Shown here: positions 28,120-37,848 of the stretch, one piece after another
Position numbering within the stretch: the first letter of the stretch is position 1
Layout: every line of letters begins with the position of its first letter
NCBI GenBank assembly: GCA_910587935.1
Contig: CAJUNP010000001.1
Location: 62,001 to 126,000 of the forward strand
Direction: 5' to 3'
Source of the DNA: an uncultured Lachnospiraceae bacterium
GTDB lineage: Bacteria > Bacillota > Clostridia > Lachnospirales > Lachnospiraceae
DNA: 64,000 bases
The notes under the pieces: generated by a model
What the model was told of the DNA's origin: nothing
Databases searched by the model: none
Seen by the model: only the letters and a program-made list of their open reading frames with translations
Position numbers and translations under genes: made by a program

Positions 28120-28148
28120 TTGACATTATATTAAGTTACATGTATTCT
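28120..28148 (+). promoter_or_regulatory. Predicted SigA promoter for gltS
   Basis: A perfect -35 TTGACA (28120-28125), a 17-base spacer and TATTCT (28143-28148) lie in the 184-bp gap before the transporter gene, giving a leader of about 60 bases. The rest of the gap (28031-28119) shows no gene or convincing hairpin. The promoter suggests that the GltS/amidohydrolase pair, and perhaps the genes after it, are transcribed independently. Confidence 0.6.
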
Positions 28149-28214
28149 AATACAAGAATTATCTTTTTCGACATTCTGTATATGAGACGGGAGTTAATAA
28201 GGGAGGAAGTATGT

Positions 28215-29576
28215 ATGAATAGTTTTATGTTTGCATTTGGATGGGCGAGCACCATGCTTATGCTTGGTGTTTTCCTGAGAGCGAAGATTCCGGCTTTTCG
28301 GAGTATGTTGATTCCGGCAAGCGTTATAGGGGGAGTGCTTGGTATCGTTTTTATGAATATAACGGCAGGCGCCGGGATGGGCATCGGGACGGATACCGGT
28401 ATGTTTACTACGATTGTTAATCACCTTTTTACCGTATCGTTTATTTCCATTAGTTTAACGAGTGCGCCGAAGGAGAAGAATAACGGAGCAAAGAATATAC
28501 TTATGGGCAGCGTTGGAATGGGACTTGTCTGGTGCCTCTTGTATGCGTTGACTCCGCTTCTGTCCTTTGGCATTGTTTTTGTTTTCGGTAAAAATGTGGA
28601 CATGGATGCAATTTACGGAATGTTGATACAGTTTGCATTTTGTCAGGGACCGGGCCAGTCGGCTTCTTATGGGGCTATTTTTGAACAATATGGCTGGTCC
28701 AATGCAGCGACGGTGGCAATTGCTTTTTCGGCGCTGGGATTTATTGTTGCGTTTCTGATTGGAATTCCCGCAGCAAAGCTGGGTGTGAAACGCGGCATTG
28801 CTAAAAACTGCGGCAAAATTGATGATGCTATTTTAAAGGGGTATCTCAAAAAGGAAGAACAGACGGAAGTTATGGTGAAAGACACCACATGTAACAGCAA
28901 TATTGAAACCCTGGCGTTTCATTTTGCAATGATCGGTCTTTGCTATATACTGGCGGTGGGAATCGGGAAGGTTCTTTCTTGTTTGCCCGGATTTCTGGGT
29001 TCCTCCATGCAGGGGATGATGTTCATGAACGGTATGTACGCTGCCTACATAGTAAAATTTATATTAAAAAAATTGAAGTTGGATTTTCTGCTTGAAAATA
29101 CATTACAGAGTAAAATTACAGGCTGGACGGCAGACTATTTGGTGGTATGCGCATTTATGTCAGTTTCGGTAAGTATAATTAAAGCATGGATTGCGCCTAT
29201 TATAATAGTAACGATTCTAATGACGGTTGTTACTTTTATCGTATGTTTTTATTTTGGGCAAAGATTTGGCGGAAGTAATGATTTTGAAAGAACGCTGGGA
29301 ATGTATGGTATGTGTACAGGTACGGTGCCCAGTGGAATTGCGCTGGTGCGAATTATTGACCCGGATTTTAAGACGTCTACAAGCGTAGAATTGGGGGCGT
29401 GTAATCTTGTCATGCTGGCGAGTACGCCGGTTTATATGCTGATTTTGGCTTATGCATCGGGAAGCCTTGGTTTGGCTGTTACGCTGGGCGGACTTTTCGC
29501 CTGCATTATAGGTTATCTTGTATTGCTGAAAGTATGTCGGTGCTGGGGCAAAAAAAGTTATAGTTGGAAAGGCTAG
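28215..29576 (+). CDS. gltS: Sodium/glutamate symporter family protein (GltS)
   Basis: Membrane protein of 453 residues with about ten to twelve helices in two inverted halves, matching GltS: GVLGIVFMN in the first half, and in the second GTCTGTVPSG-like MYGMCTGTVPSGIALVRI with CNLVMLASTPVY. It would import glutamate or a similar acid with sodium. The ATG at 28215 has GGGAGGAAG five to six bases upstream; an apparent longer frame from 28062 includes the promoter and is not the gene. It does not belong to glycan synthesis by function and is paired with the amidohydrolase 8 bp downstream, so the pair may take up and process an N-acyl or amide compound (inference). Confidence 0.85.
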   Translation: MNSFMFAFGWASTMLMLGVFLRAKIPAFRSMLIPASVIGGVLGIVFMNITAGAGMGIGTDTGMFTTIVNHLFTVSFISISLTSAPKEKNNGAKNILMGSVGMGLVWCLLYALTPLLSFGIVFVFGKNVDMDAIYGMLIQFAFCQGPGQSASYGAIFEQYGWSNAATVAIAFSALGFIVAFLIGIPAAKLGVKRGIAKNCGKIDDAILKGYLKKEEQTEVMVKDTTCNSNIETLAFHFAMIGLCYILAVGIGKVLSCLPGFLGSSMQGMMFMNGMYAAYIVKFILKKLKLDFLLENTLQSKITGWTADYLVVCAFMSVSVSIIKAWIAPIIIVTILMTVVTFIVCFYFGQRFGGSNDFERTLGMYGMCTGTVPSGIALVRIIDPDFKTSTSVELGACNLVMLASTPVYMLILAYASGSLGLAVTLGGLFACIIGYLVLLKVCRCWGKKSYSWKG

Positions 29577-29584
29577 GACAGGAA

Positions 29585-31207
29585 ATGGAGCGAATTTATT
29601 ATAACGGTATTATTCATACGATGAGTGCGCGCAACGGGAAAGAAGAGCTGGAGCTTACACCGGAGGCGGTATTAATAAAAGAAGGAAAAATTCTTAAAGT
29701 GGGAAAAGAAGAGGAAATCTTTTCTGCCGCCCATAAAAATGCCCAAAAATATGATTTGGGCGGAAAGTGTCTAATGCCGTCATTTATTGATGCACACAGT
29801 CATTTTCTGATGAATAGTCAGTTATCTTTATGTGCGGATTTGTCAGATTGCAATTCTTTTGATGAAATCATTGCGACGTTGAAAAAATATATCCAAGTGA
29901 ATAAAATTAAAAATGGACAGGCTGTGCTGGGATTTGGCTATGACCATAATTTTTTGAAAGAAAATGCACAGCCGGATAAGCGGGTTTTGGATAAGGTAAG
30001 TACGGATATTCCTATTTTCATTTTACACATATCCGGTCATTTGGCCTGTGCGAACAGCGCTGCCATGAAATTGGCCGCGATTACGGCAGATACGCCCAAC
30101 CCGCCGGGAGGGGTGATTGGCAGATTGGACGGAAGCGGCGAGCCAAGCGGTTATCTGGAAGAGGCCGGGATGCGGACTGTTCAGGCTGCGATTGCCACGC
30201 ATATAAAAGTAAATCCGATGAAGCTGATAAAACAAATGAAAAAAGCGTATCTGGAAAATGGCGTTACAACGGTTCAGGACGGAGCCACCGCCGGAAAGGA
30301 TTTAAAACTGCTGGCAGGCATGGCAAAGCTTCGTATCCTTAATCTTGATGTCGTATCCTATCCGATGATAGCGGACGGAGGGGCGGAGATTATAAATAAA
30401 TATACAGGGCTGTTCGGTTCGTATAAAAATCATCTCAAAATAGGCGGTTACAAGATTATATTAGACGGGTCGCCGCAGGGGCGTTCCGCATGGATGTCAG
30501 AGCCGTATCTGGGAGAGCCTGCAGACTATTACGGATATCCATGGATGAAGGATGAAGATGTAAATCGCTATGTGGAGCAGGCGGTAAGAGAGCATAGACA
30601 GATTTTGGCTCATTGTAATGGCGATGCCGCAAGCGAACAATTTTTAAATGCCTATGAAAATGCGATAGCGAAAGCGGGCATAAGGGATGATTTGCGTCCC
30701 GTTATGATACATTGTCAAACGGTAAGAAATGACCAATTGGATCGAATGGCGAAACTTAATATGATAGCATCTGTTTTTGTAGGGCACGTATGGTATTGGG
30801 GAGATGTACATCTGAAGAATTTTGGAAGCGCCAGAGGAAATCATATCAGTCCGGTGAAGGATGCCATAAAGCGGGGGATACACGTTAACTTCCACCAGGA
30901 TACTCCGGTCACAAAGCCGGATATGCTGCATTCGATATGGTGTGCCGTTAATCGCCGAAGCAGGGCGGGAAACGTCATAGGCGAAAATCAAAAGATTGAT
31001 GTATACGATGCAATGCGGGCAGTGACCATTGAGGCTGCTTATGAGTATTTTGAAGAAGATTCCAAGGGAACGATTGAACAGGGGAAAAGGGCGGATCTGG
31101 TGATTTTAGATCGCTCTCCTCTTTTGGTAGACCCAATGGAAATTAAAGACATCAAAGTTTTAGAAACGATAAAGGACGGAAAGGTCATTTTTCAACGCGG
31201 ACGATAA
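29585..31207 (+). CDS. Amidohydrolase family protein, YtcJ-like
   Basis: A 540-residue TIM-barrel metal-dependent hydrolase. FIDAHSHFLMNSQ holds the metal-binding HxH (H71, H73). Later motifs are ILDGSPQGRSAW, HCNGDAASEQ, MIHCQTVR and HQDTPVTKPDML, all typical of YtcJ/N-substituted-formamide-deformylase-like enzymes, and a C-terminal urease-type beta segment ends KGTIEQGKRADLVILD. It hydrolyses an unidentified amide in the cytoplasm. ATG 29585 is preferred to the in-frame ATG 29564 that overlaps gltS. The TupA-like gene follows within 15 bp, so transcription may continue into the glycan genes. Confidence 0.9.
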   Translation: MERIYYNGIIHTMSARNGKEELELTPEAVLIKEGKILKVGKEEEIFSAAHKNAQKYDLGGKCLMPSFIDAHSHFLMNSQLSLCADLSDCNSFDEIIATLKKYIQVNKIKNGQAVLGFGYDHNFLKENAQPDKRVLDKVSTDIPIFILHISGHLACANSAAMKLAAITADTPNPPGGVIGRLDGSGEPSGYLEEAGMRTVQAAIATHIKVNPMKLIKQMKKAYLENGVTTVQDGATAGKDLKLLAGMAKLRILNLDVVSYPMIADGGAEIINKYTGLFGSYKNHLKIGGYKIILDGSPQGRSAWMSEPYLGEPADYYGYPWMKDEDVNRYVEQAVREHRQILAHCNGDAASEQFLNAYENAIAKAGIRDDLRPVMIHCQTVRNDQLDRMAKLNMIASVFVGHVWYWGDVHLKNFGSARGNHISPVKDAIKRGIHVNFHQDTPVTKPDMLHSIWCAVNRRSRAGNVIGENQKIDVYDAMRAVTIEAAYEYFEEDSKGTIEQGKRADLVILDRSPLLVDPMEIKDIKVLETIKDGKVIFQRGR

Positions 31208-31222
31208 AAGGAAAGGATGATA

Positions 31223-32152
31223 ATGATGGGTAAATCAATAAAACAGCACATTATGGATCGTTTGGGAGATGGCAGGATAAGGAAGCGTTTGATTCAGGCG
31301 GGGCTCCGCAGGATTGTAATTCACAGAGATTTTTACGTGAAATTTGGATATAAGATTCCGAAGAAGAATCCCGGTACGTTTAATGAAAAAATTAATTGGG
31401 TAAAATTATATCGCAGGGATGAACGTATGGCTCTGCTTACCGATAAGTATCTGGTGCGCGGCTGGGTGAAAAAAACGATTGGGGAAGAATATGTAATCCC
31501 TATGTATGATGTTTATAATACGATTGAAGAGTTTAAGGCGGCGCTCCCGACGCTTCCGGATTGTTTTGTGGCGAAATTGACAAATGGCGGCGGGGGTAAA
31601 GAAGTTATTTTGTGTACGGATAAAAAAGAAATTGATTGGGAAGAGAAATATTCCCGCATGAAGAGATGGATCGAATATAAACCTTATTACAGAAGCGGAG
31701 AGTGGCAATATAAGAATTTAAAATCGAGAATTATGTGTGAAAAAATGGTGGATATAGATGCCAATGATTTTAAATTGTTTTGTTTTGGCGGTAAGGTTGT
31801 AATGATTCAAGTCGATTTGTCCAGGTTTTCGGGACATAAGCAGCAGTTTTTTGACTTGGATTGGAATTTGCTGCCGATTCGTTATGTGGCCGGCGCAGGG
31901 GATGAAATTTATCCAAGACCGGATAATTTAAAGGATTTAATTATGATTGCGGAGAAGCTGGCGGCAGAATTCGAATTTGTAAGAGTGGATTTATATAATG
32001 TCAGAAATAAAATTTATTTTGGCGAGATGACATTTACGCCCAATAATGGTATGGCTCGTTTTCAACCGGAAGAGGTGGATAAAAAATTGGGAGAACTGTG
32101 GAAATTGGATGAAAACCGTAAAAGGATAGGAGCGATGGATTTTGCAAGGTAA
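31223..32152 (+). CDS. TupA-like ATP-grasp protein (paralogue 2)
   Basis: A 309-residue relative of the 8330 protein: NPGTFNEKINWVKLYRRDERM, CFVAKLTNGGGGKEV, DFKLFCFGGKVV and RVDLYNVRNKIYFGEMTFTPNNG correspond segment by segment. Proposed role: ATP-driven ligation of a substituent to a sugar acid, by analogy with TupA (inference). AGGAAAGG precedes three possible ATGs; 31223 has the best spacing (6 bases), 31226 is equally possible, and 31217 is too close. It overlaps the TTG-started GT2 behind it by 11 bases. Confidence 0.84.
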   Translation: MMGKSIKQHIMDRLGDGRIRKRLIQAGLRRIVIHRDFYVKFGYKIPKKNPGTFNEKINWVKLYRRDERMALLTDKYLVRGWVKKTIGEEYVIPMYDVYNTIEEFKAALPTLPDCFVAKLTNGGGGKEVILCTDKKEIDWEEKYSRMKRWIEYKPYYRSGEWQYKNLKSRIMCEKMVDIDANDFKLFCFGGKVVMIQVDLSRFSGHKQQFFDLDWNLLPIRYVAGAGDEIYPRPDNLKDLIMIAEKLAAEFEFVRVDLYNVRNKIYFGEMTFTPNNGMARFQPEEVDKKLGELWKLDENRKRIGAMDFAR

Positions 32153-33080
32153 AAAACTGACCATCATTATTCCACACTATAATTCGTGTGAATTGGCCAG
32201 AAAACTTCTTGACAGTATTCCGCGTCAGGAAGACATACAGGTGATTTTGGTAGATGACAACAGTACGGAGGATGTTACGGATCTGCGGCAATATGCAATG
32301 GAACGTCACGTTGAGTTCTACAAAAGTGACAGCGATATGCACAGCGCAGGCCATTGCAGAAATATTGCCCTGCGGCATGCAATAGGAGAATGGCTGTTGT
32401 TCGCGGATGCGGATGATTTTTTCCTGGAAGGATTCTATGATCTTATTTCACCGTATTTTGAAAAAGAATATGACATTGTTTATTTTCCGCCAACCAGTAT
32501 TAAGCTGAGCGACGGAAGGAAGTCCAGAAGGCATGTTGGAACCTATCATCTGGCTCATAATTATGCTGTTGCGCCGACATGGGAGAACGAAGCGCTGCTT
32601 CGCTATAAATGGGTATTTCCGGTTTCCAGAATTATAAGGCGCAGTATGGTTGTAGAAAATAATATTTTATTTGATGAAACCAAAGTGTCAAATGATGTTA
32701 TGTTTGCAATGCAATGTGCGGTTCATGCCGGGCGTATTCAGGCATGTGATGAAAGGATTTATTGTATTACGGAACAGGACGGAACTTTGAGTAAGCTCGA
32801 AGATCGTGAAAATGTGCATGCAAGACTGCGCATAGCAGTGCGCAGATACAAATATTTAAAGAAGAATTTGGATAAGAAAACATGGCGTTTCCTTGATTTT
32901 CGCGGCGACAAATATATTAAATTGATTAAAAGATATCCGACGGACACATGGGATATCCTGTGGGCATGGGGATATATGCTTATAAATGGAATCAGACCGT
33001 GCATTTCCAGAGAATTAACGATTCGAAATTTGATTCCAAAGCTGGTGAATAAAATTTTCGGGAGAAAACGGCATGGGTGA
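32142..33080 (+). CDS. Glycosyltransferase family 2, IIPHYNS subgroup
   Basis: GT-A enzyme of 312 residues with KLTIIIPHYNSCELARKLL, LVDDNSTED, HCRNIALRHAIGEWLLF, ADADDFF and YCITEQDGTL. It starts at TTG 32142, ten bases after AGGATAGGAG, and overlaps the TupA-like gene. It is a near-tandem duplicate of the next gene (33073): the blocks from DDNSTED to YDIVYF and the C-terminal NGIRPCISRE region align almost residue by residue. One sugar transfer per enzyme is expected; donors are unknown. Confidence 0.9.
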   Translation: MQGKKLTIIIPHYNSCELARKLLDSIPRQEDIQVILVDDNSTEDVTDLRQYAMERHVEFYKSDSDMHSAGHCRNIALRHAIGEWLLFADADDFFLEGFYDLISPYFEKEYDIVYFPPTSIKLSDGRKSRRHVGTYHLAHNYAVAPTWENEALLRYKWVFPVSRIIRRSMVVENNILFDETKVSNDVMFAMQCAVHAGRIQACDERIYCITEQDGTLSKLEDRENVHARLRIAVRRYKYLKKNLDKKTWRFLDFRGDKYIKLIKRYPTDTWDILWAWGYMLINGIRPCISRELTIRNLIPKLVNKIFGRKRHG

Positions 33081-34008
33081 TAAAAAATTATCTATTATTA
33101 TTCCGCATTATAATTCCTGCAGTCTGGTTAAAAAGCTGATTGACAGTATTCCTGAGAGGGAAGAGATACAGGTGATTTTGGTGGATGACAACAGCACGGA
33201 GGATACGGCAGATCTACAGGAATATATAAAGAAACGTCAGATAGAATTTTACAGGAATGACAGTGATACTCACAGCGCCGGACGCTGCAGAAATATAGGA
33301 TTACAGCATGCCGAAGGAGAATGGCTGCTATTTGCGGATGCGGATGATTTTTTTCTGGAAGGATTTTATAATATCATTTCACCATATTTTGACAAGGAGT
33401 ATGATATTGTCTATTTTGCATCCACCAGTATTAATTTGAAAGATGGCAAAGTATCTAACAGACATATGAGTATTTGCAATCTAATTCACAATTATGCCGC
33501 CGCACCGACCAAGGAAAATGAAGTACAGCTTCGATATGAGTATGTCGGACCGATTGCGAAGCTGGTAAGGGGCAGCATGGTGCGGCAAAAGCAAATTTCT
33601 TTCGATGAACTGCGGGTGGCAAACGATGTAATGTTTTCCGTGGAATGTGCCGCGAACGCCCAAAAAATTGCAGTAAATGAAACGGTTATTTACTGCATTA
33701 CGAAATCGGAAGGAAGCTTGATTACATCGATAAAGCGCGAAGATGTCAGAACAAGATTTAAGGTTGCCGTAAAAAAGTATAAGTATTTAAGGAGCCATGT
33801 GGACAGGGAAACCTGGATAATGCTTGATTTGCGCGGTGACAGATATACAAAAATGTTTAAGAAATATAAAATGGGTACGGGCGAAAAAATATGGGCATGG
33901 TGTTACATGCTGATAAACGGGGTCAGGCCTTGTGTTTCCAGGAAGGTAAATATGCGGAATGTGATTCCCAAAATTGCAGGCAGGATATTTAAGAAAAGCG
34001 GAACTTGA
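33073..34008 (+). CDS. Glycosyltransferase family 2, IIPHYNS subgroup (tandem duplicate)
   Basis: GT-A enzyme of 311 residues: KLSIIIPHYNSCSLVKKLI, LVDDNSTEDT, RCRNIGLQHAEGEWLLF, ADADDFF and YCITKSEGSL. It overlaps the preceding gene by 8 bases and is clearly its duplicate, so the two may add the same sugar in succession or have diverged in linkage. The variable central part (about 120-170) is where the pair differs most, a plausible site of acceptor specificity. Confidence 0.9.
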   Translation: MGDKKLSIIIPHYNSCSLVKKLIDSIPEREEIQVILVDDNSTEDTADLQEYIKKRQIEFYRNDSDTHSAGRCRNIGLQHAEGEWLLFADADDFFLEGFYNIISPYFDKEYDIVYFASTSINLKDGKVSNRHMSICNLIHNYAAAPTKENEVQLRYEYVGPIAKLVRGSMVRQKQISFDELRVANDVMFSVECAANAQKIAVNETVIYCITKSEGSLITSIKREDVRTRFKVAVKKYKYLRSHVDRETWIMLDLRGDRYTKMFKKYKMGTGEKIWAWCYMLINGVRPCVSRKVNMRNVIPKIAGRIFKKSGT

Positions 34009-34045
34009 ATTTTGACGGAAGGAAAATAAGGAGTCATTTTCATTT

Positions 34046-35803
34046 ATGAACGTATTAAAGAAAATTAATTATATTTTTAACAAAAAACAGAAGATACAGC
34101 TGCTTATGTTGTTTTTTATGGTTCTGATAGGTTCTGCCTGTGAGCTGATGGGAGTTACAATGATTCTGCCGTTTATTGATGCGGTTTTACAACAGGATGC
34201 GGTATTGGAAAAGTGGTATATGCGAAAGCTCTATGATATGCTTGGGCTTACCTCCATTAACTCTTTGCTGATTATTTTAGCGCTTATGTTTATTGTGATA
34301 TATGTAGTAAAAAATATATATATGGTGTGGATGAAAAGGATGCAGTTTCGTTATATCAGCAATAACCAGCTGCAGTTATCAAGGAGAATGTTGGAATGTT
34401 ATTTAAGACAGCCCTATTTATTCCATTTGTCACACAACAGTTCCGAGCTGATTCGTAATATTAGTGCGGATACAGGCATGTTTTTTGGGAGTGTGCAGTC
34501 TGTTTTGACACTGACCACCGATATTACGGTATGCTTACTTGTTTTTGCAGTTCTGCTAAAGCAGGATTTCGCAATGACAATTGTTGTTACGCTGGTATTA
34601 ATTGTCTATATTACTGTGTTTTTTTTACTGTTGCGCAAAAGAATTGAGAATTTCGGACAGGAGACACGCAGGCTGACTGCTCAAAATAGTAAATGGCTTA
34701 GACAAACCTTCGGTGGAATCAAAGAAAGCATAATTTTGGAGAGAAGGGATTTCTTTATTCGGCGGTTTACACAGACAAATGAAGGCCTGGTAATGAACAG
34801 GCGGGAATATCAGACGCTTTCGCTTCTTCCGAAAGCGGTCTTGGAGGTTTTATGTATTGGCGGCATTATGTTAATCGTGGCGGTGAAGATTGCAAGCGGA
34901 ACGGATATTGTTGAGTTTATTCCGACGCTGTCTCTGTTTGCCGTGGCTGCATTCCGCCTGCTTCCCTCCTTCAATAAAATCGTAGCGGAATTATCTTCCC
35001 TGCAATATAATAAGGTCGGGGTTGACGCGATTTACAAAGATTTAAATCAAATCGACCAGCTTTCAATCATGAGTCAGGCAGAGAAGGAAGATGAAATCGA
35101 TCATTTAGATTTTAATAAGGAGATTAAACTGGAAAATATAAGATTCCGTTATTCAGGCATGGAGAAAAACGTATTGGAGAATGTAAATTTGACGATTCAA
35201 AAAAATACTTCCGTTGCGTTTGTCGGACCGTCCGGAGCGGGAAAAACCACCTTGGCGGATATTATTCTGGGAGTGTTGGACCCGCAAAGCGGAACGATTA
35301 AGATCGATGGGGTAGACATTCGCAAAGCAATGCGAAACTGGCATAAAAAAATAGGTTATATCCCCCAGTTTATTTATCTGATGGATGATACAATCCGCAA
35401 CAATATTGCCTTTGGACTGCGGCCCCATGAAATTAAAGAGGATCAGGTTTGGCGGGCGTTGGAGGAAGCGCAGTTGAGAGAATTTGTAGAAGGGCTGGAG
35501 AACGGACTGGAAACGAAAATCGGGGAAAGAGGAGTGCGTTTATCGGGCGGACAGAGACAGCGGATTGGTATTGCCAGGGCTTTGTACCATGATCCGGAAT
35601 TTTTGGTGTTGGATGAAGCTACTTCCGCGTTGGATAATGAAACGGAAAAGGCAGTTATGGATGCGATTAATTATCTGGCAGGAAGTAAAACACTGCTCAT
35701 TATTGCTCATCGTCTGACAACCATTGAACAATGCGACGTTGTATATGAGATTAAGGACAAGCAGGTTGCAAAGAAAAAGGAAAAGGTAAAGAGCCATAGT
35801 TAG
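34046..35803 (+). CDS. ABC transporter, fused permease-ATPase, second PglK-like flippase
   Basis: A 585-residue half-transporter built like the 13199 protein: N-terminal FNKKQKIQLLMLFF and ACELMGVTMILPF helices, six membrane segments to about 330, Walker A GPSGAGKT at 394-401, signature RLSGGQRQRIGIARALY, and Walker B LVLDEATSALD. AAGGAG lies 11 bases before the ATG. Two different flippases in one locus suggest two lipid-linked substrates or functional replacement. It is flanked by GT2 genes on both sides. Confidence 0.92.
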   Translation: MNVLKKINYIFNKKQKIQLLMLFFMVLIGSACELMGVTMILPFIDAVLQQDAVLEKWYMRKLYDMLGLTSINSLLIILALMFIVIYVVKNIYMVWMKRMQFRYISNNQLQLSRRMLECYLRQPYLFHLSHNSSELIRNISADTGMFFGSVQSVLTLTTDITVCLLVFAVLLKQDFAMTIVVTLVLIVYITVFFLLLRKRIENFGQETRRLTAQNSKWLRQTFGGIKESIILERRDFFIRRFTQTNEGLVMNRREYQTLSLLPKAVLEVLCIGGIMLIVAVKIASGTDIVEFIPTLSLFAVAAFRLLPSFNKIVAELSSLQYNKVGVDAIYKDLNQIDQLSIMSQAEKEDEIDHLDFNKEIKLENIRFRYSGMEKNVLENVNLTIQKNTSVAFVGPSGAGKTTLADIILGVLDPQSGTIKIDGVDIRKAMRNWHKKIGYIPQFIYLMDDTIRNNIAFGLRPHEIKEDQVWRALEEAQLREFVEGLENGLETKIGERGVRLSGGQRQRIGIARALYHDPEFLVLDEATSALDNETEKAVMDAINYLAGSKTLLIIAHRLTTIEQCDVVYEIKDKQVAKKKEKVKSHS

Positions 35804-35818
35804 GAGGTTTGGCAGGCT

Positions 35819-36808
35819 ATGCAGGGTGATTTGATTTCGGTAATTATTCCGATTTATAATGTGAGGGAATATCTGCCGCAGTGTCTGGAGTCCTTGCGGA
35901 ATCAGACTTATACAAGCTTTGAGGCTCTTCTTGTGGATGACGGTTCTACGGACGGAAGTGAGAAAATATGTGATGAATACGCTGCGTTAGATGCGCGGTT
36001 TAAGGTGATGCATAAGCAGGGCAGCGGTGTTTCCGATGCCCGGAATATGGCGCTCGAGCAGGCCCGGGGAACATATATTACTTTTTTAGACAGTGATGAT
36101 TGGCTGGAGCCCGACGCTTATGAAAGCTTGTATGTTCAGATGAAAAAGTACAAGCCGGATGTGGTTTTTGGTGTGTGTGAACGTATGTATCGGCAGTTTT
36201 TTGACAATGAGCCGGATGGAAGAATCGCAATGCTCAGCGGTGAGGATGTGCTGACTTCTTATGTAAAGCCGGAGTTTAAACCGCACATTTTAAAAGCGCT
36301 TTGGGACAAACTATACACCAGAGAGATTATCGGAGCGGTGCGTTTTAAACCGGGACACCACAGGGACGGTACCTTTAATTCGGAGGTTATGTGCAAAGCT
36401 CAAAATGTTTTGTTTGTCGGTAAATTGATTTACCATTATCGTGACCAGCGTCCGGGAAGTATTTCCAATACGGGAATAACGGAATGTATTTTTACCGATA
36501 AAATTCCGGTGTTAACGGAGCACATTGAGGACTTAAAGCGTGTTGGCAGAGAAGATTTGGCAAAGCGGCAGATTGTTCTTTTCTATTCCGAAATGCTTTC
36601 CTACTACCGGAAAATTTATCACTCCGATGTACCGCAGCGGGAGGAATTTTTGGGCAGAATCCGAAGAATGTTGCTGGAGGATAAAAAAGAGATTCGCGCT
36701 TCTTATGAATACGATTACGCATCAAAGAACTATCGGCGGAAGATGCGGTTGTTTTTGTGTAGTCCGAGTTTATACTGCATAGCTATGAAGATAAGAAAGG
36801 GAAAATAA
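35819..36808 (+). CDS. Glycosyltransferase family 2
   Basis: GT-A enzyme of 329 residues: ISVIIPIYNVREYLPQCLESL, VDDGSTDGSEKICDEYA and LDSDDWLEPDAY with the metal-binding DSDD. It belongs to the common EpsH/CpsJ-like group rather than the IIPHYNS subgroup. AGGAGG lies about 12 bases before the ATG. Its stop overlaps the ATG of the following GT2 (TAATG), so the two are translationally coupled. Confidence 0.92.
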   Translation: MQGDLISVIIPIYNVREYLPQCLESLRNQTYTSFEALLVDDGSTDGSEKICDEYAALDARFKVMHKQGSGVSDARNMALEQARGTYITFLDSDDWLEPDAYESLYVQMKKYKPDVVFGVCERMYRQFFDNEPDGRIAMLSGEDVLTSYVKPEFKPHILKALWDKLYTREIIGAVRFKPGHHRDGTFNSEVMCKAQNVLFVGKLIYHYRDQRPGSISNTGITECIFTDKIPVLTEHIEDLKRVGREDLAKRQIVLFYSEMLSYYRKIYHSDVPQREEFLGRIRRMLLEDKKEIRASYEYDYASKNYRRKMRLFLCSPSLYCIAMKIRKGK

Positions 36809-37833
36809 TGGAACCGATTGTCAGTGTAATTGTCCCTGTTTATAATAAGGAAAAGTACTTAAACAGCTGTTTGGAATCGATTGTAAATCAAACGATGAAG
36901 GATCTTGAAATTCTTTTGATTAATGACGGTTCGGTAGATGGTTCCGCAGGACTTTGCGACGAATGGGCAGAGAAGGACAGCCGAATCCGCGTGGTTCATA
37001 AGCAGAATGAAGGAGCCGGCTGTACCAGAAATAAAGGCCTTGAGCTTGCAAGGGGCCGTTTTATTTCTTTTGTGGATGCAGATGATTACATTGATACCGG
37101 ACTTTATGAGATTGTAACGCAGAAAATGGGGCAGGCGGAGGTCTGTTATTTCGGAAGAAATATTGTCAGTGATGGTAAGGTTTTGGGGCATGGAATTCAT
37201 CTTGACGGACAGCGGTTTTATGAGGGGGAGGAAATACGAAAAGACTTCATTAAATTTTTCCTTGGAAACCTTCCGTCCAATGAGTATGACAGACATTTTG
37301 TAACAGGGTCCGCATGCTGTGCTCTGTACAACCGGGATTTTTTAAAAAGGAATCACATTACTTTTCCTGACAGACAGATTAAGTATAGCGAGGATTTGTT
37401 TTTTAATCTGGAACTTTGCCGTTATGCACAGCAGATTATAGTGATCCCTGATATGCTTTATTACAACAATGTTATGAGAGACTCCAAGTCGCGAAAATAT
37501 GCGAAGGACCGCTTTGACGTTTATAAGTTGATTTATGAGAAATTACAGGAATATGTTCCTGTCTGCGTGGAGCGGGAGGATGCAATGGAAAGAATACGCT
37601 TTCGGCATGTACTTTACACCTGTAAGTGCGTGAAAGCGGAGGTGCGTTACCGGAAGACAAACGGTTTTTTTACCGCATATAAAAATATCCGAAAGATTTG
37701 CCGGGATGCGCTTACCAAAAGTATTCTGAAGCAAATGATACAGCCGGGTTTTCACAGTAAAAGAAATATGCTGCTTCGCTGTATCTACCACCGCTTTGCG
37801 TTGGTTATTATGTTTTATTACATGAAACACTAA
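36808..37833 (+). CDS. Glycosyltransferase family 2
   Basis: GT-A enzyme of 341 residues: VSVIVPVYNKEKYLNSCLESIV, INDGSVDGSAGLCDEWA and VDADDYID. The C-terminal part (HLDGQRF..., SACCALYNRDFL..., SEDLFFNLELC) is typical of capsule GT2 enzymes. It is translationally coupled to the GT2 before it. Donor and linkage unknown. Confidence 0.91.
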   Translation: MEPIVSVIVPVYNKEKYLNSCLESIVNQTMKDLEILLINDGSVDGSAGLCDEWAEKDSRIRVVHKQNEGAGCTRNKGLELARGRFISFVDADDYIDTGLYEIVTQKMGQAEVCYFGRNIVSDGKVLGHGIHLDGQRFYEGEEIRKDFIKFFLGNLPSNEYDRHFVTGSACCALYNRDFLKRNHITFPDRQIKYSEDLFFNLELCRYAQQIIVIPDMLYYNNVMRDSKSRKYAKDRFDVYKLIYEKLQEYVPVCVEREDAMERIRFRHVLYTCKCVKAEVRYRKTNGFFTAYKNIRKICRDALTKSILKQMIQPGFHSKRNMLLRCIYHRFALVIMFYYMKH

Positions 37834-37848
37834 AAAGGAACAGGATGG

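Noticed and set aside
28062..28214. In-frame N-terminal extension of the gltS frame
   Set aside because: The region contains a TTGACA-17-TATTCT promoter, and a strong ribosome binding site points to ATG 28215; the extension does not look like a transporter N-terminus.
13199..35803. One of the two ABC half-transporters as a drug or peptide exporter
   Set aside because: Both have PglK-like N-terminal helices and lie among glycosyltransferases and next to a polymerase; flippase is the simpler reading, though not proven.
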